Shown here: piece after piece, positions 10,809 to 22,984 of the stretch
Layout: each line of letters starts with the position of its first letter
How positions within the stretch are numbered: the stretch's first letter is position 1
Source of the DNA: Lycium barbarum
Taxonomy: Eukaryota; Streptophyta; Magnoliopsida; Solanales; Solanaceae
Length of the DNA stretch: 64,000 bases
NCBI RefSeq assembly: GCF_019175385.1
Contig: NC_083339.1
Coordinates: 51,636,282 to 51,700,281, forward strand
Direction of reading: 5' to 3'
The notes under the pieces: generated by a model
The model's database searches: none
What the model was told of the DNA's origin: nothing
The model's input: the letters and a program-made list of their open reading frames with translations, nothing else
Made by a program: the position numbers and the translations under genes

Positions 10809-11504
10809 GTATAGCCTTCAGTTTAATTCAGTGGCTAGATATGCTCCAACTATGGTGGCCAACATGGGGGATAGAGTACACAGATTTGTGAGTGGCCTAG
10901 GTCCACATCTATTTAAAGATTGTTTGACGGCTTCATTGCATGATGGGATGGATATTTCCCGCATTCAGGCCCATGCCCAGAACTTAGAAGGGCAACAACA
11001 GCCACAAAGAGATGAGCGTGATATTGATAGAGGGAAAAACAAGAGGGCCAGATCTATGGGTGCAGGTAGCGATTTTAGAGGGGGATCGAGGCAGACATAT
11101 CCTAGATACTCAGGCCAGTCGGCGACTATTTCACCTCCATGATTTGCAAGTAGGAGATTTGACCACTCCATTCCTTCAGGACAGGGTCAGAGTTCGAGAG
11201 CTTCAGGTTCCCAGTTTGGGGGTGTTTATAGTCAGAGTAGACCACCAGTACCGCGATGTAGCCAGTGCGGTAGATTATATTCCGGACAGTGTTGCCGAGG
11301 TTCAGATGCTTGCTATGCCTGTGCTCAGGTTGGGCACATGATGCGAGATTTCCCGTCGATGAGTGGTAGAGTTGGGGTTCAGCCCACAGGATCAGCGGCT
11401 GGTTCTTCTTCTATGCGCCCGACAGGGCAGACTCCCCAGATTCCAGCAGGTCGAGGTAGAGGCAGAGGGGGAGCATCTACTTCAGGTGCCACTCAGCCCC
11501 GTAT
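10809..11504 (+). pseudogene. gag: Element A gag, 3' part
   Basis: This resumes A's gag after the second GTATA: SLQFNSVARYAPTMVANMGDRVHRFVSGLGPHL, then a Q/R-rich basic region. A TGA at 11140-11142 replaces a likely CGA (Arg), and later sequence is read in another frame, so a frameshift is also present. The zinc knuckle reads CYACAQVGHMMRDF at 11312-11350. Its fourth ligand, Cys in elements B and D, is Phe here, so zinc binding would be lost. Confidence 0.87.
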
Positions 11505-12045
11505 CTATGTTTTTGCCGGACGACAGGATCTTGAGTCCTCCCTAAATGTAGTTACAGGTATATTGTCCGTATTTTCCCATGACGTATATGCATTGATAGA
11601 TCCGGGTTCTACACTTTCTTATATTACTCCGTATATTTATGATAATATTGGGGTGAAACCCAAGCCAATTAAACCTTTTGAGGTATCTACTACGGTTGGT
11701 GATCCCGTGATAGCTAGACAAGTGTACAAAAATTGTGTAATTGTGATATGTGACCACCAGACTAAAGTTGATTTAGTTGAGCTGGAAATGCTAGATTTCG
11801 ATGTGATTAAGGGTATGAATTGGTTGGCCTCATGTTATGCTAATGTTGATTGCCGAATGAAAGTAGTTTGATTTCGATTTTCGGGAGAGCCCGTGCTTGA
11901 ATGGAAGGAAAATACAACATCTCCAACGGGTAGGTTTATTTCCTACCATGAGGCAATAAAGATGATAACTAAAGGCTAGATTTATCACTTAGTCCGAGGT
12001 CATGACACCGAAGCAAAGTCGCCAACTTTCCAATCCATTCCGGTA
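11505..12045 (+). pseudogene. pol: Element A protease and linker to RT
   Basis: Aspartic protease remnant. [10 protein letters not shown] leads into the active-site [14 protein letters not shown] (about 11590-11630) and then [23 protein letters not shown] at 11869-11871 replaces an Arg codon, and TAG near 11977 interrupts the linker (KMITKG then IYHLV). The linker SFQSIPVV-type sequence runs into the RT and shows what element B lost in its deletion. Confidence 0.85.
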
Positions 12046-13302
12046 GTGAATGAATTTCCGGATGTATTTCCAGATGAACTCCCAGGCCTTCCTCCAGAAA
12101 GAGAGATTGATTTCGCTATTGATGTGTTGCCAGATACTAAGCCTATCTCTATTCCTCCTTACCGAATGGCTCCTGCAGAATTGAAAGAGCTAAAGGCACA
12201 ATTGAAGGATTTGCTTGAAAAGGAATTCATTAGACCTAGTTCATCACCATGGGGAGCACAAGTCCTATTTTTGAGGAAGAAAGATGGTTCTTTACGGATG
12301 TGTATTGATTATAGGCAGTTAAATAAGGTGACGATAAAGAATAAATATCCTCTTCCGAGAATTGATGATTTTTTTGATCAACTACAAGGTGCCAAGTGGT
12401 TTTCCAAAATAGACCTAAGGTCAGGTTATCATCAAGTGAGAGTTAAAGAAGAAGATATTCCCAAAACAACTTTCAGAACGAGATATGGCCATTATGAATT
12501 TCGAGTGATGTCATTTGGGTTAACTAATGCCCCGGCAGTGTTCATGAATCTGATAAATAATGTATTCAAGCCTCTCTTAGATTTGTTCGTGATTGTATTC
12601 ATTGATGATATTTTGGTATATTCTCGGACAGAATCAGAACATGCAGACAATTTACGTATTGTTCTTGGAATTCTTCGAACTCGAGAATTGTATGCAAAAT
12701 TTTCAAAGTGCGAGTTTTGACTGAATTCTGTGACATTTTTGGGCCATGTTATTTCAGATGATGGCATTCGAGTTGATACTCAGAAAATAGAAGCTGTGAA
12801 GACTTGGCCAAGGCCTACAACGCCTATAGAAGTCATTAGTTTTCTAGGGTTGGCAGGTTACTATAGAAGATTCATAGAAGGATTTTCCTCTATTTCAGCC
12901 CCATTAACGAAGCTAACCCGGAAGTCAGCTAAATTTTAGTGGAATGATGCCTGTGAACATAGTTTTCAAGAATTAAAAGATATGTTAACTTCAGCCCCAG
13001 TCTTGACACTCCCAGAAGGGCCAGAAGGTTATGTTGTATATTGTGATGCTTCTGGCGTTGGGTTAGGATGTGTATTGATGCAGCACAGTAAATTCATTGC
13101 TTATGCTTCGAGACAGCTGCGGAAACATGAAAAGAACTACCCAACTCATGATCTCGAATTGGCTGCAGTTATTCACGCATTAAAGAATTGGAGACATTAC
13201 TTGTATGGTGTTCACGTTGATATCTATACAGATCACAAGAGTCTTTAATACATTTTCAAACAGAAGGAGTTAAATCTGCAGCAAAGGCGGTGGTTAGAAT
13301 TA
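12046..13302 (+). pseudogene. pol: Element A reverse transcriptase and RNase H
   Basis: Full-length Ty3/gypsy RT in sequence content: [78 protein letters not shown], then catalytic [11 protein letters not shown]. RNase H follows ([36 protein letters not shown]). It is broken by TGA 12718-12720 (Trp in CEFWLNS), TAG 12937-12939 (Gln in KFQW) and TAA 13246-13248 (Gln in SLQYIF). All three are single-base transitions. Active-site residues are kept, so the damage is mainly nonsense. Confidence 0.9.
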
Positions 13303-14908
13303 TTGAAAGATTATGATGCGAGTATTTTATACCATCCCGGGAAGGCAAATGTAGTAGCCGATGCGCTTAGCTGCAGATCAATGGGCAGCCTATGTGAAGC
13401 TCCTCTGGAGAAGAAGGAATTAATTTATGAGCTTCAGCAACTAGCTAATCTTGGAATTCGCTTAATTGACTCAGGCAGTGCAGGAATTGATATTAATAAT
13501 CCCACTGTTTCATCCTTAGATATGGAGGTGAAACAGCGCCAATATAAAGATCCTCAGTTAAGCCATTATAGAGACACATTTCATGAAAAAGAGAAGTCTC
13601 TATTTGAAACTTCTATAGATGGAATTCTTAGATATCGAGGTAGGCTATGTGTTCCGAATGTTGCAGAATTACGTCGTCGAATTCTAGTTAATATAGCATA
13701 ATTTGTGGCTCAATGTCCAAATTGTCAGCAAGTGAAAATCGAGCATCAAAAGCCAGGAGGGTTATTGCAAGCAATGGAAATCCCCACTTGTAAATGGGAA
13801 GTAATAAACATGGATTTTATTGTGGGATTACCCCGTTCCCGAAGCAAGTATGATTCTATATGGGTGATTGTCGATAGATTGACGAAAGAAGCTCATTTTC
13901 TTCCAGTCAGAACTACATACTTAGCAGAAGATTATGCAAAGTTGTACCTTAAGGAGATTGTGAGGCTTCATGGTGTTCCAATATCCATTATTACAGATAG
14001 AGGGGCACAATTTACAGCTATGTTTTGGAGATCTTTCCAAGAAGGTTTGGGTACTCAAGTAAAGCTTAGCACGGCGTTTCATCCGCAAACTGATGGGCAA
14101 GCCGGACGTACTATTCAGACATTGGAGGATATGCTAAGAGCATGTGTTCTAGATTTCGGTGGTAGTTGGGATGACCACTTACCCCTTATTGAGTTTGCAT
14201 ACAACAAAAGCTATCATTCCAGTATTCAAATGGCTCCGTATGAAGCTCTGTATGGAAGGAAGTGGAGATCCCCAATTAGGTGGTTTGAGGTAGGAGAGGT
14301 ATAGTTAATAGGCCCTGAGTTGATTCAACAAGCAGTGGTCGATTGTTGACAGCCCAAGGTAGGAGGTCAAGATAATCCGAGGTCGATTGTTGACAGCCCA
14401 AAGTCGCCAAAAATCCTATGCGGACAACCGCCGGCGAGACTTAGAATTTCAAATTGATGATTGGGTATTCCTAAAGGTATCACCAATGAAAGGAGTGATG
14501 AGATTTGGAAAGAAAGGAAAGTTAAGTCCTCGATATATTAGACCTTACAAAATTGTCCGCAAGGTGGGTCAAGTAGCTTATGAATTGGACTTACCCTCGG
14601 AACTTGAATCAGTCCACCCGGTTTTTCATGTCTCAATGCTCCATAAGTGTTTTGGAGATCCTACGAGGATTGTTCCAATAGATGACGTTCAAGTGACAGA
14701 AAGGTTAGCTTATGAAGAAATACTTGTTACCATACTAGATGGGCAAGTACGGAAACTTAGAAACAAAGAAGTAGCCTCAGTTAAGGTCCTATGAAGGAAC
14801 AACAACAGAGAAGAAATGACTTAGGAAGCGGAAGAGAATATGAAATCTAAGTACCCGCGCTTATTTCGACTTCCGAAAGAGATCCAAGATGAAACAACAA
14901 GATTATGA
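13303..14908 (+). pseudogene. pol: Element A integrase and chromodomain-like tail
   Basis: The first part ([14 protein letters not shown]) links RNase H to integrase. At about 13690 the sequence jumps from LRRRIL to [12 protein letters not shown], so the two His of the HHCC zinc domain are deleted. The DDE core follows: [34 protein letters not shown]. The last motif has Gly where related copies have Glu (QAER), three residues before the downstream TLEDML. At 14302 a TAG breaks the frame, and at 14335-14400 a short scrambled duplication (GTCGATTGTTGACAGCCCAA twice) disturbs it. The chromodomain-like tail ends near 14908, with two Trp-to-stop changes (14792, 14821). Confidence 0.86.
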
Positions 14909-15396
14909 GGTATGTATGTTTTCTTTTTATGCTTTCGGGTCGTGTGTGGCAAAACTTTATTGCTATTATGTTGTGGCGTTGTGAGGCATTATTATGGGTT
15001 GTTGTGACAAGATGGTAGTGCCATATTACAGGGGAAACTCTAGCGAAATTTTCGTAGAATTCCCGAGTGCTTAACATTGATGCACAGCGAATATACTAAC
15101 GAAGGGCATGAAGTGTGCGATGTTTCATTAAGTAAGAAATAGCATTCGATGATACTAATTGAGATTTCAAAGGCATTTGAGGTAAGAGAAGAATGTTTGC
15201 CATGAAAGACAAGGTATACGTTATGTATCGGAAGAGATTTACGAGTAACAAGTTAATGATGGCATAATGATGTTTTAGAGAAGACTTATAATGTCCCTTA
15301 GATTGTGAATGAGGTGTTAAAACAAGTGTTAAGAAGGTTCCATAAGGATTGGAGATCAAACGAGTCAACGAGAATGAATTCCGGAAAATTGGGCAA

Positions 15397-15502
15397 CATA
15401 CTGGCCGTATGTTCTGCCTAGAATGGGACCTTCACTGGACCAAACATACGGTCAGACATACGGCCAGTATAAAATATACGGACCGTATGTTGGTCAGTAT
15501 GT
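15397..15502. promoter_or_regulatory. Palindrome array in the A 3' LTR
   Basis: Several imperfect copies of CATACGGNCNGTATG are seen here (CATACTGGCCGTATG, ATACGGTCAGACATACGGCC, ATACGGACCGTATG). The position relative to the LTR start resembles that of the arrays in B, C and D. Confidence 0.6.
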
Positions 15503-16981
15503 TCATGTCGGGACAGATTTTAAAAGTTGAAATAAGGACCCAATCTCATTTAATTTATTTCATTATTTCTCTCCACACTTCAAGAATTCTCCAGAAACCT
15601 CTCCACTTTTCATCCACAAGAACTCAAGAGAAATTTATGATCAACTTTATCAAACCAACAAAATCAAGTGTAAGAAACTCATTGAAGTTCATCCAAGCCA
15701 AGGAATTCCAATGGAAGTGAACTAGGGCTTTGGTGCAAGAGAAGTATTTCCACTCAATGCTTATTCTTACACTATCTAAGGTAATTTGTATGATCATTCC
15801 ATGTTGTTTAAGGTAATGAGAGGTTGAAAGACTTGGATTGTAGAATGAGATAGAAAATGGGTCATGAATATGAGAATAGTGGCATTTTGAGTAGTAGTTT
15901 GAAATGAGGCATAAATATTGATATGTTGTGATTATAAGTATGTTATAAATGACATTTAGAACATGGGATAAGCATTATATGTGAGAAAACCTAATAGTGA
16001 ACTATGACCATGATTATGGAGGAATTGAAGTGAAATTGTGAAATGTGGATAATGTAGATGAATGAAATTGTTGGTTATGATGTTGTGAATGTTATTATAG
16101 ACGTTTGGGAGTTGACACATGATATGAGGAAAGTTGTATAAACAAAGGAAATGCTGCCCAATTTTCTTTAGTATTAGTAAGCACGTTCATATAATCGATT
16201 CGCTAATGTTGATACGAACTCTCTTGAAGGTAGAAACGCAAGCATTGAAGGAGAATGATCAAGCGATAGAGTAGCTAAACGAAACGGTATGTGAGGCTAG
16301 CCCCTTCTTTCCAAGGAATGACTCCTTTGGCATGAATTCTCCTATTTTCCCATGACCTTCTTACATCCTGGAAATTATGAGTCTATGATTATCAAGAGCT
16401 TCACATGAGGTAGAGAAATGGGATACGTCATGAGCATGATAGTGATGGTGATGAGTTAAGTCTAAGGATCCTAAAGCTAATGATTCTAACTATGATCCAT
16501 TGATGTTGTTTATTGTATACACTCACCTTATATGTTAATTCCTTTAAGGTGAGGCAGAATGCTTATGAATGCTCTGTAATGGAATCGGGGGTTCACGACC
16601 TTATGTCACCCCGATAAAGTATAGTTGTTGTTGAGTTCCTATGCATGCATTATGATAATATTATGTCAAGATTATGATAAGCCTATGAGATGTACATGAT
16701 GATGATATTACGCCGTGCCTAAATGGCCGGGCAGACACCGCTAAGGCGGGTAGCGTATAGACCATGTCTACATGGCATGGGCAGACACCACTAGTGGGCG
16801 GCATGAGATGGTTACCCCGGACGCGGGAGGCCTAGACGCGGGCTAATGATGATCACACCGTACCTATATGGTCAGGCAGCTTATACATATATGCATACAT
16901 GATATGATGAAGTTTATGAAGTAAGTCAGCATGCATTATTTCTATCATGATTGACAGTCAGTTATAGGTTGTTCTTCATTT

Positions 16982-16986
16982 GATAC
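16982..16986. other. Target-site duplication of solo LTR C (left copy)
   Basis: GATAC lies directly before TGTCATGACC and recurs at 19515-19519 directly after GGTGTAACA. Confidence 0.92.
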
Positions 16987-17810
16987 TGTCATGACCTGGC
17001 TAGGGGCCGTGACAGGTACCCGGGGCTAACCACCAAGCACCACTCGTTCTACTACTCATCATACTCATTAAACATTCTTTTATCAAATTCATACTCAAAT
17101 TATAAGAAAATCATCTTTCATTTGAAAACATAATTACGTTTATATACATAAACCTTTCGGCCATCAAAATAATATATATACCTAATAGCAACCTCGTGAG
17201 ACCGTATAACCCACAGTGCGTATCTACGAGCCTCTACTATAGTACTAGACATATGGACGGGACAGGACCCCGTCGTGCCCAAAATATACATGTACACAAA
17301 AGAATAATCATAAGCACCTCCGGAACAATGGAGTGTTGTCAAATCAGCTACTGGCTCTTACGAGTTTGGATCAGGATCACCTCCCTGTCTACCTGTGGGC
17401 ATGAACACAGCTTCCAAAGAAAATGGACGTCAGTACGAACATTGTACTGAGTATGAGAGGCATAAACAATAATGATACATCAATGAAATAAAGGAACATC
17501 TATATCTGACTGTCAATTATAAAGGAAATAAATCATGCTATCTTACTCATACTCATCGTCATATCATAAATGCATAAATGTATAAGTTTCCCGTCCATAT
17601 AGGTACGGTGTGATAATGTATAACCTGCGTCCAGGCTTCCCGCGTCCAGGGTATAAGCTGCCCACTATAGTGGTGTGTATGTCTGCCCGTCCATATAGGT
17701 ACGGTGTAATATCATCAACATATACTCTTCATAATACATGTATAATGACTCCAAGATAGCTATACTTTATCGAGGTGACATAAGGTACGATTCCATTATG
17801 GACATCTATA

Positions 17811-18010
17811 AGTACTCTGCCTCACCTTAAAGAAAATAGTATATAAGGTGAGTGTATGCAATAACTGACATCATTAACTTAATAGTATTCTGCCTCACCT
17901 TAAAGGAACTATATGTATAAGGTGAGTGTATGCAATAATGATATCATTAGCTCAATGGTATTCTGCCTCACCTTGAAGGAACTAGTATGTAAGGTGAGTG
18001 TGTACAACAA
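17811..18010. repeat. Three tandem ~70-bp units in LTR C
   Basis: Each unit starts at TCTGCCTCACCTT and continues to ATAAGGTGAGTGT. The CACCTTA and TAAGGTG arms can pair, so each unit could fold as a hairpin. The units begin near 17815, 17890 and 17963. Confidence 0.75.
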
Positions 18011-19030
18011 ACAATAGCATTACTTTATAGGGACATCATATCATGAACTCTAGAAACTTTAGACTCAAGCTTATCATCATCATTATTGGGCTCGTAACAT
18101 ATGTCTTATCTCATATAGTTATTCATGAACATGGACTATTAGCTTTCCGGAATGTAGAAGATTCATGGAGAAGAAAGAAGAATCATACCATCGGATTCAT
18201 GCCATAGAAAGAAAGGACTAGCCTCACAAACCTTTTTCGTTTAGCTAATCTATCACTTGCTTGTTCTCCTTCGATGCCCACGTTTCTACCTTCAAGAGAA
18301 GTCGCATGACATTAGCTAATCGATTACTTAAAGGTGCTTACTAAAGCTAAAGAAAATTGGGCAGCATTTCCTTTGTTTATATGGTTTCCTCCATTTTCCA
18401 TATCAACTCCCAAACATCCGTAACATCATTCATAATATCATAAATAACAATCATGATTTATCTACATTATCCACATTTCACAATTTCACTTCAATTTCCC
18501 CATAATCATGGTCATAATTCACTATTACTTTCTTTCACGTATAATTCTCATTCCATGTTCTAAATTTCATTCATAATCTACTTACAATCACAACATATCC
18601 ATATTCATGATTCATTCCAAACTACTGCTCAACAATAGCACTATTCTCACATTTATGACCCATTTTCTATATTCTTCAACAATTCAAGTGTTTCTACTTC
18701 TCAATATCTTAAACATCATGAAAATATAATAAAACTTGCCTAATATATTGTAGGAACAAGCCTAGAGTAGCAATACTCTTCTTGCAACAAAAACCCTAAC
18801 TCACTTCCTTGGAACTTTCATGACTTAGATGACTTTAATGGGTTTCATACTCTTAATCCTTGTTGGTTTGATGAAGTTGAGCATCAATTTCCTTTGAATT
18901 CTTGTGGATGAAATGTATGGAACCTTCTAGAGGTCTTGAGAGAGATGAAGAAATGTGGGAAATGAATTTAATGAAGTGGGAACACATTTATATAATCAGA
19001 ACTTATTCAGCTCGTCAGGACTTCCAAGGA

Positions 19031-19172
19031 CACTTGTACGGTCCGTGGAATATTGTACGGCTCGTACAAGTGGTCGTGGATCACCCCTAGGAAATCATCA
19101 TCTCTGCTGGATATTCTACGGACCAGTATACGGTCCGTGGAAAGTTTCACGATCCGTGGATGTGGTCGTGGA
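19031..19172. promoter_or_regulatory. Palindrome-like array in LTR C
   Basis: Repeated TACGGTCCGTGG and TTGTACGGCTCGTACAA type motifs lie upstream (in minus sense) of the TATATAAAT site at about 18987-18995. Confidence 0.6.
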
Positions 19173-19514
19173 ACTCACAGCTTTTTCCAAAGTTGTCCGC
19201 GTCGTTTCGTTTGATCTCCAATTCTTATGGAACCTTCTTAGAACTTGTTTAACACTTCATTAACAATCTAAGGAACGTTATAACTCTTCTCCAAGACACT
19301 ATTAATTCATTTTAATTTGATGCTCATAATTCTCTTCCGATACACCACCTATACCTCGCTCTCTATAACCACTTTCTTTCCTTACCTCAAATGTCTTTTA
19401 AATCTCGATTAGGATCACCAAATGCTATTTATTACTTATCAAAATGTCATATACGTCGCTCTATTCGCTTTCCTATTCACTGTACGTTAACGGGAAATTT
19501 TTTGAGGTGTAACA

Positions 19515-20021
19515 GATACCTCCCTATTTCATTGATGTATTATTATTGTTTATACCGTACATACTCAGTACAATGCTCGTACTGACGTCCTCTTTCTTTG
19601 GACGCTGTGTTCATGCCCACAGGTAGACAAGGAGGTGATCCAGATTCATAGGAGAGATCCGCATACTTGAGAGCACTCCATTGTTCCGGAGGTGCCATTG
19701 CTTATGATTTTATGTATATATATATTTTGGGCACGACAGGGTCCTGTCCCGTCCATATGTCTAGTACTCCAGTAGAGGCTCGTGGATACGTATGTGTGGG
19801 TAGTATGGTCTCACAATTCCCTCATTGTAAATATTTTATTTTGATAGCCGAAGGGCTTATGTATATAAAGGTAAATATATTTCAAAATGGAAATGGTTTT
19901 CCCATGCTTTTGAGTATGAGAATAATGAATGAACGCAAGATGAGTGCGATGGGTAATAGTATGAGCGGTGCTCAGTGGTTAGCCCCGGGTACCCGTCATG
20001 GCCCCTAGTCAGGTCGTGACA
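19515..20021 (+). repeat. Element A 3' LTR, last part
   Basis: Continues A's LTR after LTR C. The final 150 bp match window bases 1-152, proving that the two ends belong to the same element. It ends in GTCGTGACA at 20021. The flank CAGGC begins LINE coding sequence, so A inserted into the LINE. Confidence 0.9.
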
Positions 20022-21750
20022 CAGGCATACTATGAATAACAACTTTGATCAATATAGCCATTATACCAAAGGAAAGTAGTTTTCCTTTCCAAGAATACAA
20101 TCTTCCCTTAAGTTTTTAATGAGATCAAAGTAATATATCTTCTTTTTTCCTTGAATGAAAAATAGGACACCCTAGATAGGTCAAAGGAAACTACCCCCTA
20201 GCAAACCCTGTAGTCTCACCAACATATTGTATTAGCCCATTTCAAACATTAGAGTACATGAAGAATGAGATTTTACCTTTGTTGATTAGCTGACTAGATG
20301 TTTGTTCATATTTTCTCAACAATTGCATAATATAATTTAAATAGTATGTATCAGCAGATGCAAAAATGATGGTGTCATCAGCATATGCTAAGTGATTTAA
20401 AACAAAAGACAACTTAGGCATCCTATATCCAACAAATCTACTGTCTTCAAATAAAGAATTCAGAGCTCTTAATAGAACTTCTGCTGAAATTAGGAATAAT
20501 GCAGGAGATGGAGGATCTCCTTATTTCACTCCTCGTGTAGAATGAAAGAAACTTATAGCTTGACCATTCACTAGGAAATAATACCAATTATTTGCAATCA
20601 AACTCCTAATCAAATTATTTTGGTGCTTAGCAAAACCCATTTTCCTAAGCACATGAAATACATACTTCCATGATACTGTATCATAAACCTTGGCCATGTC
20701 TAGTTTAATCACTCATTAGCTGGTTTCCCTCTAATTTTGATATCTGATACTATCTCTTGTGTAAGCAAAATATTCTCAAAAATGCTTCTTCCCTTCACAA
20801 AAGCAGATTGATTTGAAGAAATCAAAACTGGTGTTATACTTTCCATTCAATATGAATTACCCTAGAAATCACTTTGTTAATAAAGTTGGATAAACTAATT
20901 GGCCTCGTGTCAAAGAAAGTCTATACAGACTACTTTTTCGTATGAGAACCAAATTAGTATAAGTAATTGATTTGGGTAGCTCGGCCCCATCAAATAAAGC
21001 TAATAATAATACAAGCACATTATTACCAGCTATATCCCAACATTGCTGATAAAATATACGTGTAAAACCATCTAGTCCACCTGCACTGTCACCATTTAAG
21101 GCAAATACTACATTCTTAACTTCTTCCATTAAGGTATATGAGCAAAATTTCATATTCTGCTCATAAGTCACCATGCTCGATACATGTTGAAGTATTTCAA
21201 AGTCATCAACTCTCCCTTCCCATGTGAATTGCTTTTCAAAGAAGTTTACTGCTTCCTCAGAAATAAGCTTCATTGATCCAACCACACAATATTATTAGTT
21301 CGTATTCAGCTGTAATTTCTTCCTCTTTCCAGTAACATAATTTTGAAAGAATTTTTTAATTCTATCACCTTCTGAGAACCAAGAGAAACCTGCTTTCACT
21401 TCAAATATTTTTCTTTTAGGCTCAAGTACTTCTTCAATTTTGCTTGAGCCTTTTGAAGAATAATTATGTCAGTAATACTCGGATCATCTTCAAATAATTG
21501 TTCCTCCACTTTTACAATCTCCTCCCTTATTTCTAATTCTTTGACGATATCTCCATAAGTCTCCTACTCCACACTGATGGAGCCCCCTTAAGATTTTTTC
21601 AGTTTCTACTTGAAAGCCAAAATAAGGGAACCCACGATATCTGTTTTCCAATTTTGAGCAACCAGGTTCTTGAATGACTCATGTTGAGTCCAAAACTTCA
21701 AAAATCTAAATGCTTTTTTAATTGGTATAACCAGGTTCTTAAATGCAACT
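20022..21750 (-). pseudogene. LINE reverse transcriptase fragment
   Basis: The minus strand encodes a non-LTR retrotransposon RT in several broken frames. Read 5' to 3' from 21750 it shows KAFRFLKFWTQHESFKN, then QKAQAKLKKYLSLKEKY, WFSEGDRIKKFF (after a frameshift), LNGDSAGGLDGFTRIFYQQCWD, KLDMAKVYDTVSW, GDPPSP and the catalytic AYADDTIIF, with YADD at 20374-20385. A stop replaces the Gln in the VKQGDP motif (near 20521). The frame runs to the very edge of element A at 20022 (VVIHSMP-type end), so A cut the LINE in two; the C-terminal rest would lie left of the window. The endonuclease domain is absent, and the 5' side stops near 21750. Plant L1-type LINEs match this motif order. Confidence 0.88.
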
Positions 21751-22984
21751 TTTTAATTGCTACTATGTCTTATAAAATAGCTTTTGATTGATTGTTTGTC
21801 ATCTTTACTTTCCCTGATTATGTTTAATTTCTTGCCTCTTGATGTGCCACAGATTTGTGGCACATTCGACGCCTTTTTACTATGAATTTTGATTATTTTC
21901 AAGTAAGTCTGGTTCTTGTTAATATGTTTTTGTTGTGTTTTAGGAAAACAATGGCCTAAAAGCAAAAACAAAGAACAAAGGAAAAATTGGCCAGAAATGA
22001 AGAATCGATGTCCCGTCGATCAGCCGACGGACCGTCCTTCGAAGCGTCGATAAGCTTGATTTTCCAATGATGTCCTTAGTTGAAGATGACAAAGGACGGA
22101 GCCATTGATGAAGCATCGAACTGATTGACGCTTCGTCGTTTGTGTCGTCAATCAAGATTTGTCAACAAGAAGAGAGAAAGACGGAATACTCGACGGAGCG
22201 TCAAACTGGTCGACGGCACCGTCGAATGGATCACATCTCTAAAGATATAAAGGACGGAGGAATCAACGGATCGTCGAACGATCGATGGTCCGTCGATCTT
22301 GCTATCAGGGGCAATTTTGTCAATCGCTGCTGTGCATTTTTGGAGCCTATTTAAAGAACATTTTAGGTTATTTTTGGCAGCCAGTTTTCTATTGTGCACG
22401 TGAACAAAGTTCCATTGGTGGGTGAGCATTGATTACTCCACTTTTGGAGCTTAGTGAAGACAATAAGATTCTATTTTCCATCATCTTTATTATACTTTGT
22501 AAGCTTTATGTCTCATTTATTGCTTACTACTTCTGAGACCATTATGTGTGAGTAGTTTCTTTAATCAAATTTGTGGATCCAAATGATGGGTTTTATGTAA
22601 TGGGTGTCTAACATTGTATATATATATATATAATGGGTTGTGATGTGTTTTATTATTTCTCACATTCATTGTTAGTTAGTGGTTGCAAACACTTGCTTAT
22701 GCACAAACCCTAGTTTATTTGGAATGATGAACTAGGGTGTTTTAAATAATATAACATGGACTCAGGGTGCTAACCCTCGTTTAATGAACTCACTTAGGGA
22801 TAAGATGAGTTCTACTTGGCATATTTAGTCGATCTTACTTGCAACTTTTGTACATTTGGGAAAATCATGAAAAGAAATACTCTCTAACTATTGAAAAATA
22901 TTAGGAAGTGCATTAGAGATTAAGTGCATACAAAACCCCGACCAAGCAAGTGGAGCGAGTTAGCCTGAAAAATATTGGAGCGAG
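21751..22984 (+). other. Retroelement promoter/untranslated-like sequence upstream of G gag
   Basis: No credible gene. It holds a dense TCGACGG-type repeat array (22004-22298), a TATTTAAAG TATA-like site (22349-22357) and AT-rich sequence with a short (TA) run at 22617-22632. The arrangement resembles an LTR promoter and leader. It could be the remains of element G's 5' LTR, but I could not place clear TG/CA limits or a primer site. GGAGCGAGTTAGCC occurs twice just before gag (about 22951 and 22979). Confidence 0.5.
22004..22298. promoter_or_regulatory. TCGACGG/CCGTCGA repeat array upstream of a TATA box
   Basis: Many copies of CGACGG, CCGTCGA and GCGTCGA, partly palindromic (for example TCGATGGTCCGTCGA), end about 50 bp before TATTTAAAG at 22349. 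The motif differs from those of the Tekay-type LTRs but has the same layout. Confidence 0.6.

Larger units (their letters stand above)
15079..16986 (+). repeat. Element A 3' LTR, first part (start deleted)
   Basis: After A's 3' untranslated region the sequence reaches AACATT, the first bases of the polypurine-tract hairpin, then jumps at about 15079 into LTR sequence that matches LTR C from roughly base 35 onward. The polypurine tract and the LTR start are thus deleted. The LTR body carries a small palindrome array (15397-15502) and runs until LTR C interrupts it at 16986. Confidence 0.85.
16987..19514 (-). mobile_element. Solo LTR C nested in A's 3' LTR
   Basis: One complete LTR (2528 bp, TGTTACACCTC...TGACA on the minus strand), with no internal region and a perfect GATAC duplication at both ends. 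This is the product of LTR-LTR recombination that removes an element's interior. Its sequence is related to A's own LTR but lies in the opposite orientation. Removing it joins TTCATTTGATAC to CTCCCTATTTC within A's LTR. It contains a palindrome array (19031-19172), a TATA-like site (minus, about 18987-18995) and a three-unit tandem repeat at 17811-18010. Confidence 0.94.
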
